14,370 nucleotides of DNA. Source: an uncultured Eubacteriales bacterium. GTDB lineage: Bacteria > Bacillota > Clostridia > Oscillospirales > Butyricicoccaceae. Position 1 is the first letter of the stretch, and each line of letters starts with the position of its first letter. The notes beneath the pieces are model-generated. The model saw nothing but the letters and a program-made list of their open reading frames with translations, searched no databases and had not been told where the DNA came from. This document shows, in pieces, positions 1-6,492 of this stretch. The stretch lies in the NCBI GenBank assembly GCA_910585875.1, contig CAJUIK010000048.1, positions 1-14,370 of the forward strand. Reading direction: 5' to 3'. Both the position numbers and the translations under genes were made by a program.

Positions 1-1
1 G

Positions 2-133
2 CCGTTCTTTGACCGCTCCTCAGACATCACGGATCTGATTACAAATGTGATCGGAGGAGCGCTGGGTTATGGCCTTTATGTTGTTTTTAGGCCAGTCGCC
101 TTTTGGGTCTTGGAGCGTTTGAAAACCAGATGA
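2..133 (+). CDS. VanZ-like family protein, C-terminal fragment
   Basis: An open frame enters from the left edge and ends at TGA 131-133, giving 43 residues. It contains a motif of the form FDRSSDITDLITNVIGG followed by ALGYGLYVVF. This matches the family pattern of VanZ-like membrane proteins: an acidic loop (D-x-x-D), then a T-N-x-x-G-x-x-x-G-Y helix. The helix is followed by a short basic tail (ERLKTR) and the stop. VanZ-like proteins are small integral membrane proteins; the founding member gives low-level teicoplanin resistance, but most homologues have no known function. Only the last transmembrane helix is visible, so the family call rests on one motif. The gene converges with the DUF1963 gene that follows. 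Confidence 0.6.
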   Translation, partial: PFFDRSSDITDLITNVIGGALGYGLYVVFRPVAFWVLERLKTR

Positions 134-223
134 CAAGCTGCTGCGGTAAATAGCGGTTTATCGGGGGATTTCATCTTTTGGAGCCCCTGTTTTTTGATAA
201 ATATTCCCTTGGAGAAATGCCGC
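134..223. other. Short convergent intergenic region, possible weak terminator
   Basis: Ninety bases lie between two convergent stop codons. A weak GGGG (164-167) to CCCC (184-187) pairing followed by a T-rich run (188-195) could act as a terminator for the VanZ-like gene. The loop is long and the stem short, so this is a low-confidence reading. A small TAAA/TTTA inverted repeat lies around 146-160. Nothing else is evident. Confidence 0.25.
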
Positions 224-1180
224 CTAAGTGCAGGCCCATTGAGCCAATACGCGGGAGAAATCCAGGTTTTTCAAATCTTCTGCTCGGATGACGAAATTGA
301 GAGGGCCGCCGTTCAGCGAAAGATCCATATCGTCTATTTCATCCTGGGGGTAATCGACGGTATCGTCATAGAGCTGGAGCAGCAGGACGTCGCAGTCGGC
401 CCAGCCCTGTTCTTTGTCATAAAGCCGGGGGTCGTCCTGGAGATAGTTGGGGTAGCCGCCTATTTTGCATCCGCCGCCTTTGATCTGGCGGCGGATATTT
501 CGCAGGGCCTCTTCCTCGCCGTCGTTTTCGGCAGATAGCCGGTAGGGCATGAATTCCGCAGGGTCTGCGCCAGGCAGGCGGGTCTTTAGGGCGGCGGCAA
601 AAAGGGCGTCGAAGCGGAAATCTTCGTCGTTGACGCCTTCTTGCTCCACGCTCTGAAAACGGATCTTCAGCGGAATTTCCGGGCAGCGCCACAGATAGTC
701 CCGGCCTTCCGCAATGTCTTTTTGATCAAACGCATTGGCCGGGCGGGGCATATTGCTCCGCTTGGCCTGTCCCCAGGGGACGGCCATTTTTGCCTGACAC
801 TCTTCCATTGTGACGGTTTCGTCGATATCGGGATAAAAGACGACCCGCCAATTGTTTTGATCCATTCCCGGCCCCTCCTCCAGGCCGAAATCGCCGAAAT
901 GCCAGTCCTCCAAAAAAATTTGCAGCAGGCCCGAGGAGGGGAAGCCCTCCATCCTGGGCGCCTGGGCGAAGTTGATTTGAGCGCACAGCCAAAGCTGGCT
1001 TCCCTTGCTGTCTGTAGGGATTTGCCCGTCCCGGGGCGTGTAGGGCGTTCCGCCCAGATGGCTGTCGGCCACAGAAAAGGGCTCTCGGCTGAGGGATAGG
1101 CGGCACAAGGGGCGTCGGCTCTCCGCCTGAATCTGATCCACAATCTCCTGGCAGAGCCGTATTTTTTCCATGTTGGTCAT
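224..1180 (-). CDS. DUF1963 (YwqG-like) protein
   Basis: This 318-residue protein shows the DUF1963/YwqG hallmarks in order: a cytosolic N-terminus without a signal peptide; a central SQLWLCAQINFAQ segment (about residues 61-73); the glycine-rich GGYPNYLQDDPR motif; the LLLQLYDD motif; and the C-terminal GGPLNFVIRAEDLKNLDFS motif, which closes nearly all family members. YwqG-type proteins are common in Firmicutes, and structures are known, but no biochemical function is established. The start at 1180 is supported by AAAGGAG six bases upstream. The gene begins 30 bases after the stop of the GH5 gene on the same strand, so it is probably the second gene of that transcript. A functional link to the cellulase cannot be inferred. 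Confidence 0.9.
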   Translation of the reverse strand: MTNMEKIRLCQEIVDQIQAESRRPLCRLSLSREPFSVADSHLGGTPYTPRDGQIPTDSKGSQLWLCAQINFAQAPRMEGFPSSGLLQIFLEDWHFGDFGLEEGPGMDQNNWRVVFYPDIDETVTMEECQAKMAVPWGQAKRSNMPRPANAFDQKDIAEGRDYLWRCPEIPLKIRFQSVEQEGVNDEDFRFDALFAAALKTRLPGADPAEFMPYRLSAENDGEEEALRNIRRQIKGGGCKIGGYPNYLQDDPRLYDKEQGWADCDVLLLQLYDDTVDYPQDEIDDMDLSLNGGPLNFVIRAEDLKNLDFSRVLAQWACT

Positions 1181-1210
1181 GGCGTTCTCCTTTCTGGTTT
1201 GGAAAATCTG

Positions 1211-2776
1211 TCAATCAGCGTTGGAAAAGCGGGAGAAAACGAATTGGCCGGATTTGCTCAAATCCTGCTCAGACCAGCCGCCGTCGGGGCTGGCGCCGGG
1301 GTTCAGGGCGGCGGAGGTTTCCCCTTTGTCGCAGAGGGACCAGTTGCACCAGCTGATAGACCGCTGATCCAGGAAATCCAGCCAGATTTTAGATTCCTCC
1401 AGGTAGACTCCGCCGCCTCCGTCGGCCCGGCTGGTTCCCCATTCAGAGACGAAAATAGGCGCGCCCAGAGCCAGGGCCTGATCTATGCGGTCCCGCAACT
1501 GCTGGCCGTGGGTTCCGGCATAAAAATGCAGGGTATACATAATGTTTTCCCCTTCCAGCGGGTCCTGGGCGGCCAAATGTATGTCTTGGCTCCAAGTAGG
1601 GCTTCCCACGAGAATGACGCCTTTGGGATCCTGGGCGCGGATCGCCGCTATCGCCTGCTGGGCGTAGGGCTTCACCTGGCCCTGCCAGCTCACATTGCCG
1701 TTGGGCTCGTTGCAGATTTCATAGAGCAGATTGGGCGTGTCCCGATATCGCCGGGCGGCTTCGGTGAAAAATCCTGCCGCCTGCTCCCCATGGTCCATGG
1801 GGTTGCCGTCGGATAAGATGTGCCAATCCAAAATGACGTACATATCCTGCTGGACGGCGGCGTCCACTGCGGCGAAAGCCTTTTCTTTCAGGGAAGGGTC
1901 GCTGAGATAGCCGCCTTCGCCGGTGTACATGGCGACCCGGAACAGGTTGGCCCCTCGCTCCTTGAGAGAGGCCAAAGCCCCGGCAGAGGCGAACTGGCCG
2001 TACCAGTGAAGTCCATGGCTGCTCATGCCTCGCAGAACGACAGGCTGCCCCTTTTCGTTGCAGAGCTGCGTTCCGACGACCTGCAAGCGGCCGTTTTCCG
2101 AGACGCCGCCTTTGCAGGGGACTGCCGGTTGAGCCGGCTTTTGTTCTGGCGCCGGCTGAGCCGGAGTCTTGGAACCGCCGGAGAGAGCGGCCGCCCGCAG
2201 GACGACGGCGCAGGCCTCCGCCCGGCTCAGCCCCGCTTTGGGGCGGAAATTGCCCTCTTGGTCCCCCTGAAGGACGCCGGCCTGGTAAGCGGCCAGCACA
2301 GGCTCATAATATCGGCCCTCCAAGGCGGAAAAATCCCGGATTTTTTGGGATTGGCTGTTGTAATCCCCGCGGACGTCGGGCGCCAGGGCTTTCATGGCGA
2401 TTTTCGCCGCCAGCTGCCGGGGAATCGGCTGGTCGTATCCCTCCCCAGTGGGAGGCAGCTCGTCCCAGTCGTACCAGCCGCGGTCCAGGGCGGCTTTCAT
2501 GATTCCCGCCGCCCAATGGCCGCCAGAGGCGGCGCTGGGGGAGAGCCCGGCGGCTCGGGCTGTCACCGCGGTGAATTCGGCGGCGGTAATGGGGCTGTCC
2601 GGCCGAAAAGAGCCGTCTTGATAGCCGGACAGCAGGCCGGTTTGGCTCATCTGATTTACCATGTCGAAATACCAGGCGCCTTGGGGCACGTCGGTATAAG
2701 CGGCCCAGGATTGAGGGGCCAACAGAGTCAGCTGGCACAGCAGGGCCAGCGCCAGAGCAAGGGCTTTGCGAAGCAT
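1211..2776 (-). CDS. Surface-anchored GH5 endoglucanase with SLH domains
   Basis: This 521-residue exported enzyme should hydrolyse beta-1,4-glucan (cellulose or related) at the cell surface. Residues 1-25 are a signal peptide (MLRKA, hydrophobic core, cleavage near SWA-AYTD). Three SLH repeats follow at about 27-78 (YTDVPQGAWYFDMV), 86-133 (divergent) and 148-198 (GNFRPKAGLSRAEA); SLH repeats bind cell-wall secondary polymer. After a Pro/Gln-rich linker (about 200-220) comes a GH5 catalytic domain, most like subfamily 2. It has SSHGLHWYG at 252-260, Arg280, DWH at 317-319, the acid/base Glu357 in NEP, HFY at 417-419, the nucleophile Glu445 in SEWGTS, and Trp479. No carbohydrate-binding module or dockerin is seen. 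The start at 2776 is chosen over an upstream in-frame ATG (2815) because GGGAGGAA lies just ahead of it and the signal peptide begins there. Confidence 0.93.
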   Translation of the reverse strand: MLRKALALALALLCQLTLLAPQSWAAYTDVPQGAWYFDMVNQMSQTGLLSGYQDGSFRPDSPITAAEFTAVTARAAGLSPSAASGGHWAAGIMKAALDRGWYDWDELPPTGEGYDQPIPRQLAAKIAMKALAPDVRGDYNSQSQKIRDFSALEGRYYEPVLAAYQAGVLQGDQEGNFRPKAGLSRAEACAVVLRAAALSGGSKTPAQPAPEQKPAQPAVPCKGGVSENGRLQVVGTQLCNEKGQPVVLRGMSSHGLHWYGQFASAGALASLKERGANLFRVAMYTGEGGYLSDPSLKEKAFAAVDAAVQQDMYVILDWHILSDGNPMDHGEQAAGFFTEAARRYRDTPNLLYEICNEPNGNVSWQGQVKPYAQQAIAAIRAQDPKGVILVGSPTWSQDIHLAAQDPLEGENIMYTLHFYAGTHGQQLRDRIDQALALGAPIFVSEWGTSRADGGGGVYLEESKIWLDFLDQRSISWCNWSLCDKGETSAALNPGASPDGGWSEQDLSKSGQFVFSRFSNAD

Positions 2777-2849
2777 AAAATTCCTCCCTTGCCGCAGAAG
2801 CGGCGGATCATTCAATCTGTTTCCGATTGGAACAAAAACCTGGCGCTTG

Positions 2850-2870
2850 AGAAGAATCGTTGATTCTTCT
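2850..2870. promoter_or_regulatory. Inverted repeat in the GH5 leader, possible operator
   Basis: A perfect inverted repeat has nine-base arms (AGAAGAATC / GATTCTTCT) around a three-base centre. It lies about 10-30 bases after the predicted transcription start of the GH5 gene. The minus-strand word AGAATCAAC occurs twice, at 2886-2878 and 2867-2859; the second copy overlaps the palindrome. This arrangement fits a regulator binding site, or an mRNA hairpin. No regulator gene is adjacent. Confidence 0.4.
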
Positions 2871-2886
2871 TCAGTCGGTTGATTCT

Positions 2887-2915
2887 ATCATACTGGGTTT
2901 CCGTGCAAAAAACAA
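2887..2915 (-). promoter_or_regulatory. Predicted sigma-A promoter of the GH5-DUF1963 unit
   Basis: On the minus strand, TTGTTT (2915-2910) is followed after 17 bases by TATGAT (2892-2887). The -35 hexamer lies inside the T-tract of the MATE terminator. The predicted start near 2880 gives a leader of about 100 bases before the GH5 start codon. Confidence 0.5.
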
Positions 2916-2940
2916 GGGCCTGACTCCAGTCAGGCCCTTG
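2905..2940 (-). terminator. Rho-independent terminator of the MATE gene
   Basis: A perfect 13-bp inverted repeat (CAAGGGCCTGACT / AGTCAGGCCCTTG, 2913-2940) is followed on the minus strand by six T residues (2912-2907). It lies 41 bases after the MATE stop codon and separates that gene from the GH5 unit. Confidence 0.92.
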
Positions 2941-2980
2941 CGGTTGCGGAAAAGATTCCAGTTCAACACTCAAAATGGAT

Positions 2981-4312
2981 TTAATAATGATATCGTTTGC
3001 GGTATTTGATCAGCGTCAGGGCGGAGAGCAGGAAAGCAGCCAGCTCCGCCGCCGGGGTGGCCAGCCAGACGCCGTCGACGCCCAACATGGCGGGCAGCGC
3101 CAGCATGGCGGCGCTCATGAAGACAAAAGACCGGGAAAAGGCCAAGACCGCCGAAATCACGCCGTTGGATAGGGCGGTAAACAGGCCGCTGGCAAAGATG
3201 TTGAACCCGATAAACAGCAGGGCCAGGGAACACAGCCGATTCCCCCGCAGGGCCAGGCTGTAGACCGGGTCGTCCGGCCGGACAAAGATAGAAACCAGAG
3301 GCCCGGCGGCGACAAAGGACAGAGCCGCGACAGCCAACGATACAATGCCCACTGTTTTTAGGCTCAGAGAAACCAGCTTTTTCAGTTTTTCTCGGTTTTG
3401 TTCGCCGTAATAATAGCTGACCATCGGCGCAACGCCATAGGAATAGCCAGTATACAAGGAACTGGCGAACATCAGGACGTACATGATAATCGTCACGGCG
3501 GCTACCCCGTCTTCTCCCACATACCGGAGCATCGTCCAGTTGAACAGCAGCGTGACGACCCCCGAAACCAGGGAAGTAGCCATTTCAGAGCAGCCGTTGG
3601 AAGCGGAGGAAACCAGCGTGGAAAGACGGAAGACCGGTTTTACAAAATGAAGCAGGCTGCTTCTCCGGCTGAAGACGGCCAGCCCCACGACGGCTGTAAC
3701 AGAGTAGCCCAGCCCGGTGGCTACGGCGGCGGCGCCCAGCCCCAACCCCAATTTGGCGATAAAAATGTAGTCCAACAGAATGTTCAGCAGCCCGCCGCAC
3801 ACCGAGCAAATCAGGGAAAGGGCCGATTTTTCCGAGGCGATTAGGTATAAGGTGAAGTTGTTCATCAGAAGGATGGGGACGGTGAACAGCAGGTAGCGGC
3901 TCAAATACTCTGCGCAGTATGCCGCAGACTGAGCGGAAAGATTCATAAGGGCCGGCAAGCGGTCTATCAATAGATATCCTGCTCCGCACAACAGCAGCCC
4001 CACGGCCACGTTGACTAGAATCAGGAATGTGAAATCCTGCCGGGCTTCCGCCTCCTTTTGCTGGCCCATTTTTTTCATAATCACCGCGCTGCCTCCAGCA
4101 GCCAGCATGGCGGAGACCGCCGTGATCAGCTGAATGACCGGCGCCGTCAGGTTGACGGCGGCCAGCGCGCTGGAGCCGATGTAATTGGATACGAACAGGC
4201 CGTCTACCATGGTGTAAAAGGACATAAACAGCGACATAGCCATGGTGGGGGCGGCGAAAGCCAGGATACTTTTCAGCGTCACTGGTTTTTGGTAAGCGGT
4301 AGTTTGCGTCAT
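2981..4312 (-). CDS. MATE family multidrug/cation exporter (first copy)
   Basis: This 443-residue integral membrane protein has the MATE layout: two bundles of six helices. It has an N-terminal PTMAMSLFMSFYTMVDGLFVS segment, the AAVNLTAPV stretch of helix 2, a glycine-rich GGSAVIMKKMGQ loop and, in the second half, NGCSEMATSLVSGVV and the FTALSNG motif. MATE proteins expel cationic drugs or metabolites using sodium or proton gradients; the substrate cannot be predicted here. The frame is open upstream to 4906, but that part is antisense to merR. The start at 4312 fits the MATE N-terminus (MTQTTAYQKP) and has GGGGAAG upstream. It is transcribed divergently from a MerR-family gene through a MerR-type promoter, so expression is probably induced by the ligand of that regulator. 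The second half resembles the other MATE copy in this window. Confidence 0.93.
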   Translation of the reverse strand: MTQTTAYQKPVTLKSILAFAAPTMAMSLFMSFYTMVDGLFVSNYIGSSALAAVNLTAPVIQLITAVSAMLAAGGSAVIMKKMGQQKEAEARQDFTFLILVNVAVGLLLCGAGYLLIDRLPALMNLSAQSAAYCAEYLSRYLLFTVPILLMNNFTLYLIASEKSALSLICSVCGGLLNILLDYIFIAKLGLGLGAAAVATGLGYSVTAVVGLAVFSRRSSLLHFVKPVFRLSTLVSSASNGCSEMATSLVSGVVTLLFNWTMLRYVGEDGVAAVTIIMYVLMFASSLYTGYSYGVAPMVSYYYGEQNREKLKKLVSLSLKTVGIVSLAVAALSFVAAGPLVSIFVRPDDPVYSLALRGNRLCSLALLFIGFNIFASGLFTALSNGVISAVLAFSRSFVFMSAAMLALPAMLGVDGVWLATPAAELAAFLLSALTLIKYRKRYHY

Positions 4313-4337
4313 GTTCTCTTCCCCTTTGCGTTTTCCC

Positions 4338-4366
4338 TTGTTTTTTCTGCCGTCGAGTAGTATCAT
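4338..4366 (+). promoter_or_regulatory. Predicted promoter of merR
   Basis: TTGTTT (4338-4343) is followed after 17 bases by TATCAT (4361-4366) on the plus strand. The -10 box shares five of six bases with the -10 box of the divergent MATE promoter, so the two promoters should compete. The MerR dyad begins a few bases downstream, at the predicted start site, which suits autorepression. Confidence 0.5.
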
Positions 4367-4392
4367 AAACCATACGGTAACTGTACAGTCAA
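4362..4392 (-). promoter_or_regulatory. MerR-type promoter and operator of the MATE gene
   Basis: On the minus strand, TTGACT (4392-4387) and TATGAT (4367-4362) are separated by exactly 19 bases, the long spacer typical of MerR-activated promoters. The spacer contains an imperfect dyad, ACCATACGGT / ACTGTACAGT around one central base (plus strand 4370-4390), with 7 of 10 positions matching. MerR proteins bind such a dyad and twist the DNA so the two promoter boxes align when ligand is bound. The neighbouring merR gene makes this the likely target. Confidence 0.85.
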
Positions 4393-4405
4393 GAGGGAAA
4401 ATAAA

Positions 4406-5230
4406 ATGGAAAAAGAAGAGAAGATGTTGACCATCGGACAGTTTGCGGCCCTTCACGGCGTCAATAAGAAAACCCTGATGTGGTATGACGAAACCGGCCT
4501 GTTTCGGCCGGCGGCCGTCGACCCAGACAACGGGTATCGGTACTATAGCTATCGCCAAAGCTCGGCGCTGGAAACCATTTTGTTGCTGCGGGAGTTGGAA
4601 ATGTCCTTGGAGGAAATCCGGGGTTTTATGCAAAGCCGCTCCGCCGCCGGGCTGGAAGCCCTGTTGAGCCAGAAAATTGAGGAAACCGGTCAAAAAATCC
4701 AGCGTCTGAAGGCGCTGAAAAAGACCTTGTGCAACCGCCGGCGGGATATGAGGACGCTGCTGACCATGGATCTTTCGGAAATCAGCGTAGTAGAGCTGCC
4801 CGCCCGCCGGCTGATTGTCGTCGAAACCTCGCCGGATATCAATTTTGAAAAGCAGGCGGAGCTGGCGGCGGCCGAAACCCGCAAATATCAGCTGCGCCGG
4901 CTGCATGACGCCGTTTACGGCGTGATGATTGGGGCGGAAAGCCTGTATCGGGGGGATTTTTCAGCCTATTCCCGAATGTTTATCGAGCTGCCTTTTCGCC
5001 CGCCCAAGGCCAATTTGAGCAGCCGGCCCGGCGGCGCTTATCTCCGAGCCTTTTACCAAGGCGAATGGGGCGGTTTGCCTGAGCGATATCGGGAGATTTT
5101 GGAGTATGCCCGGCAAAATAGGCTGGAGCTTGTGGATTTTGCCTATGAAACGGGGATCAACGAGACGACGATCGACCGGATTGAGGATTATATCGTGCAG
5201 ATTGAAATTCCAATTCGCCCTATGCTCTAA
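4406..5230 (+). CDS. MerR family regulator with GyrI-like effector domain (BmrR/TipA type)
   Basis: This 274-residue regulator has an N-terminal MerR winged helix-turn-helix at about residues 7-76: LTIGQFAALHGVNKKTL, then WYDETGLFRPA, then GYRYYSYRQ, and the LEMSLEEIRGFM helix. A long dimerisation helix follows (about 85-120, QKIEETGQKIQRLKALKKTL). Residues 125-274 resemble the GyrI-like effector-binding domain of BmrR (ISVVELPARRLIVVE at its start; a C-terminal IPI segment). Proteins of this type sense hydrophobic cations and switch on multidrug exporters. Divergence from a MATE gene with a 19-bp-spacer promoter fits that role. The ATG at 4406 has GAGGG eight bases upstream; a second in-frame ATG at 4424 would give the more usual MLTIGQFA start and cannot be excluded. 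The common TLRYYD motif reads TLMWYD here. Confidence 0.92.
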   Translation: MEKEEKMLTIGQFAALHGVNKKTLMWYDETGLFRPAAVDPDNGYRYYSYRQSSALETILLLRELEMSLEEIRGFMQSRSAAGLEALLSQKIEETGQKIQRLKALKKTLCNRRRDMRTLLTMDLSEISVVELPARRLIVVETSPDINFEKQAELAAAETRKYQLRRLHDAVYGVMIGAESLYRGDFSAYSRMFIELPFRPPKANLSSRPGGAYLRAFYQGEWGGLPERYREILEYARQNRLELVDFAYETGINETTIDRIEDYIVQIEIPIRPML

Positions 5231-5256
5231 AAGGGGCGGCCGAAGCCGTCCCTTTT
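5229..5256. terminator. Bidirectional terminator between merR and the S1 gene
   Basis: A 12-bp stem (AAAAGGGGCGGC / GCCGTCCCTTTT, one G-T wobble) closes on a four-base loop. On the minus strand the loop is C(TTCG)G, the extra-stable UUCG tetraloop. T-rich flanks are present on both sides, and the hairpin sits between convergent stop codons, so it should serve both genes. Confidence 0.85.
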
Positions 5257-5262
5257 GGAAAA

Positions 5263-6192
5263 TTATGAGATGAAAACCGTTTCCGTGATTTTGCCCGGTT
5301 TGCCTGGCGGCGAATAGAGCCAGCGCTCCAGCCGTCCGGCGGTAATCCGATAGTCCTGGGGGCGCACCAAGGCGTTGGGCGGCTGCTCCAGCCGATCGAT
5401 GACGATGAGTTTGACCTTCATTTTTTCCGGGATGATGGATTTGATGTATACGGAAACGCCGGCGCCGTCCGGCAGGCCCTCTTTGCGTTCGGCCAAGCCC
5501 GAGAGATTGGGGCTCAGCTCCACGAACACGCCGTAGTCCTCGTTGCCCCGCACAATGCCGCTCACCGTTTCCCCGGGGGAAAATCGGGCGGCGTTTTCCA
5601 GCCAGGAACCCAACAGTTCCCGATGAGTCAGGTTGACGCGGCTTTTGTCCCGATCCAAACCGGATACGACGGCGTAAACCGTCTGTCCCGGCGCAAACCG
5701 CTCCGCCGGGTGGCTGATGCGGGAGATAGAGATGTGCTCGATGCCGATCAGCGACGTGACGCCGCAGCCGATATCCACAAAAGCGCCGAAAGGTTCCAGA
5801 TGGGTGACCCGGGCGGTTATGACGTCGCCGGGCGTCAAATGCCCCATCAGGTAATCCAGCGCCCGGCGCTGGGCCCTGGCTCGAGAAAACAGGTATTGGC
5901 CTTCACGGAAGCCGATGATCTCAAAACAAACCGGCTTTCCCACCCGGGAAAGCACGGCAATTTCCCTGGTTTCGCCGCTTTCCAGCCCCAGCGCCGCTTC
6001 GCTGCGGGGGATCACCCCGGTGAAGCCGTTGAACTCCACAATGAGGTTGTGGGCCGCGTCGCATCTGGCGGCGACGCCCTCCAGCAGACGCCGGTCTTCC
6101 GCCGCCTGCTCCATGGCGGCCCGAGTGGATACGGCTCGATTTTCCGGCCTGTTCAGCCGGCAGCCTTCCGGCAGGTATTCTCCCTGCGGCAT
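5263..6192 (-). CDS. S1 RNA-binding domain protein (ribosomal protein S1-like)
   Basis: This 309-residue cytosolic protein consists mainly of three S1-type OB-fold repeats. The first is divergent (about 36-105, IVEFNGFTGVIPRSEAALG). The second is clear (about 119-192: PGDVITARVTHLEPFGAFVDIG, then SLIGIEHIS, ending in DKSRVNLTHRELLG). The third is shorter (about 205-266: PGETVSGIVRGNEDYGVFVELS). This repeat order and length match S1-like proteins of Clostridia, which are shorter than the four- to six-repeat ribosomal protein S1. A role in mRNA binding or translation is likely but not proven. The start at 6192 is chosen because AAAGGAGG lies nine bases upstream; the in-frame ATG at 6216 would place that ribosome binding site inside the coding sequence and has none of its own. 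An unusual hairpin lies just ahead of the ribosome binding site. Confidence 0.88.
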   Translation of the reverse strand: MPQGEYLPEGCRLNRPENRAVSTRAAMEQAAEDRRLLEGVAARCDAAHNLIVEFNGFTGVIPRSEAALGLESGETREIAVLSRVGKPVCFEIIGFREGQYLFSRARAQRRALDYLMGHLTPGDVITARVTHLEPFGAFVDIGCGVTSLIGIEHISISRISHPAERFAPGQTVYAVVSGLDRDKSRVNLTHRELLGSWLENAARFSPGETVSGIVRGNEDYGVFVELSPNLSGLAERKEGLPDGAGVSVYIKSIIPEKMKVKLIVIDRLEQPPNALVRPQDYRITAGRLERWLYSPPGKPGKITETVFIS

Positions 6193-6210
6193 ATCTTCAT
6201 TCCTCCTTTT

Positions 6211-6237
6211 CCCCAAAAAATCGCAGATTTTTTGGGG
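6211..6237. repeat. Perfect hairpin just upstream of the S1-gene ribosome binding site
   Basis: A perfect inverted repeat, CCCCAAAAAATC / GATTTTTTGGGG, has 12-bp arms and a three-base centre. On the minus strand its last base pair lies directly beside the AAAAGGAGG ribosome binding site of the S1 gene. It could be a translational control hairpin or part of an intergenic repeat. Confidence 0.85.
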
Positions 6238-6256
6238 TCCCCTTTCACATTGAATA

Positions 6257-6283
6257 GATTTTCCCGGGAGACCCGGGAAAATC
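6257..6283. repeat. Second perfect hairpin of the S1-gene upstream array
   Basis: GATTTTCCCGGG / CCCGGGAAAATC forms a perfect 12-bp stem around AGA. It begins 19 bases from the first hairpin and has the same arm and loop length, and both arms begin with GATTTT. Confidence 0.85.
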
Positions 6284-6344
6284 GCTTCGCCGCACTGGCG
6301 GCGTCCCGCTTCGCTTTGGGATATGCTTGCCGGCGTTTGCCGGC
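6284..6344. repeat. Further small inverted repeats of the hairpin array
   Basis: CGCCGC-ACTG-GCGGCG lies at 6288-6303, GCCGGC-GTTT-GCCGGC at 6329-6344, and a weaker TCCC/GGGA pairing at 6304-6321. The word CGCTTCGC occurs at 6283-6290 and again at 6307-6314. With the two larger hairpins, this makes a run of folding elements filling most of 6211-6344. The stretch has no open reading frame that looks coding. The rest of the gap, 6345-6429, shows nothing clear. Confidence 0.6.
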
Positions 6345-6429
6345 TGACCTATCTATATGCGGCTTGGAAAACAATATGACGAGGAGGTTTTTTGGGCGGC
6401 GGGAAGGCGGCTTCCAGAGGGGCCGGCCT

Positions 6430-6458
6430 TTGACTTTTCTATCTGTCTGTGTTACACT
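6430..6458 (+). promoter_or_regulatory. Predicted sigma-A promoter of the DUF951 gene
   Basis: TTGACT (6430-6435) is followed after 17 bases by TACACT (6453-6458). The predicted start near 6465 leaves a leader of about 28 bases before the DUF951 ATG. The phosphorylase gene follows so closely that it is probably read from the same promoter. Confidence 0.65.
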
Positions 6459-6492
6459 TCAACATATCATATATGCTTGGGATGGAAACGCC

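Noticed and set aside
1820..2863. Long plus-strand frame opposite the GH5 gene
   Set aside because: It is a shadow of the GH5 gene with low-complexity content and no family motif; the minus strand has full domains and catalytic residues.
4313..4906. Upstream extension of the first MATE frame to 641 residues
   Set aside because: The extra part is antisense to merR and covers the intergenic promoter; the MATE N-terminus and a ribosome binding site fit 4312.
6211..6344. CRISPR array or known structural RNA in the hairpin region
   Set aside because: There are no regularly spaced direct repeats with unique spacers, and I see no T-box, tmRNA, SRP RNA or riboswitch signature.
6468..6478. TATGAT on the minus strand as a promoter for the S1 gene
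   Set aside because: No acceptable -35 box lies 16-18 bases upstream, and the site overlaps the DUF951 leader; I could not place the S1 promoter.
5623..6492. Long plus-strand frame upstream of DUF951
   Set aside because: It is antisense to the S1 gene and the hairpin array; only the last 62 codons (6493-6681) resemble a protein family.
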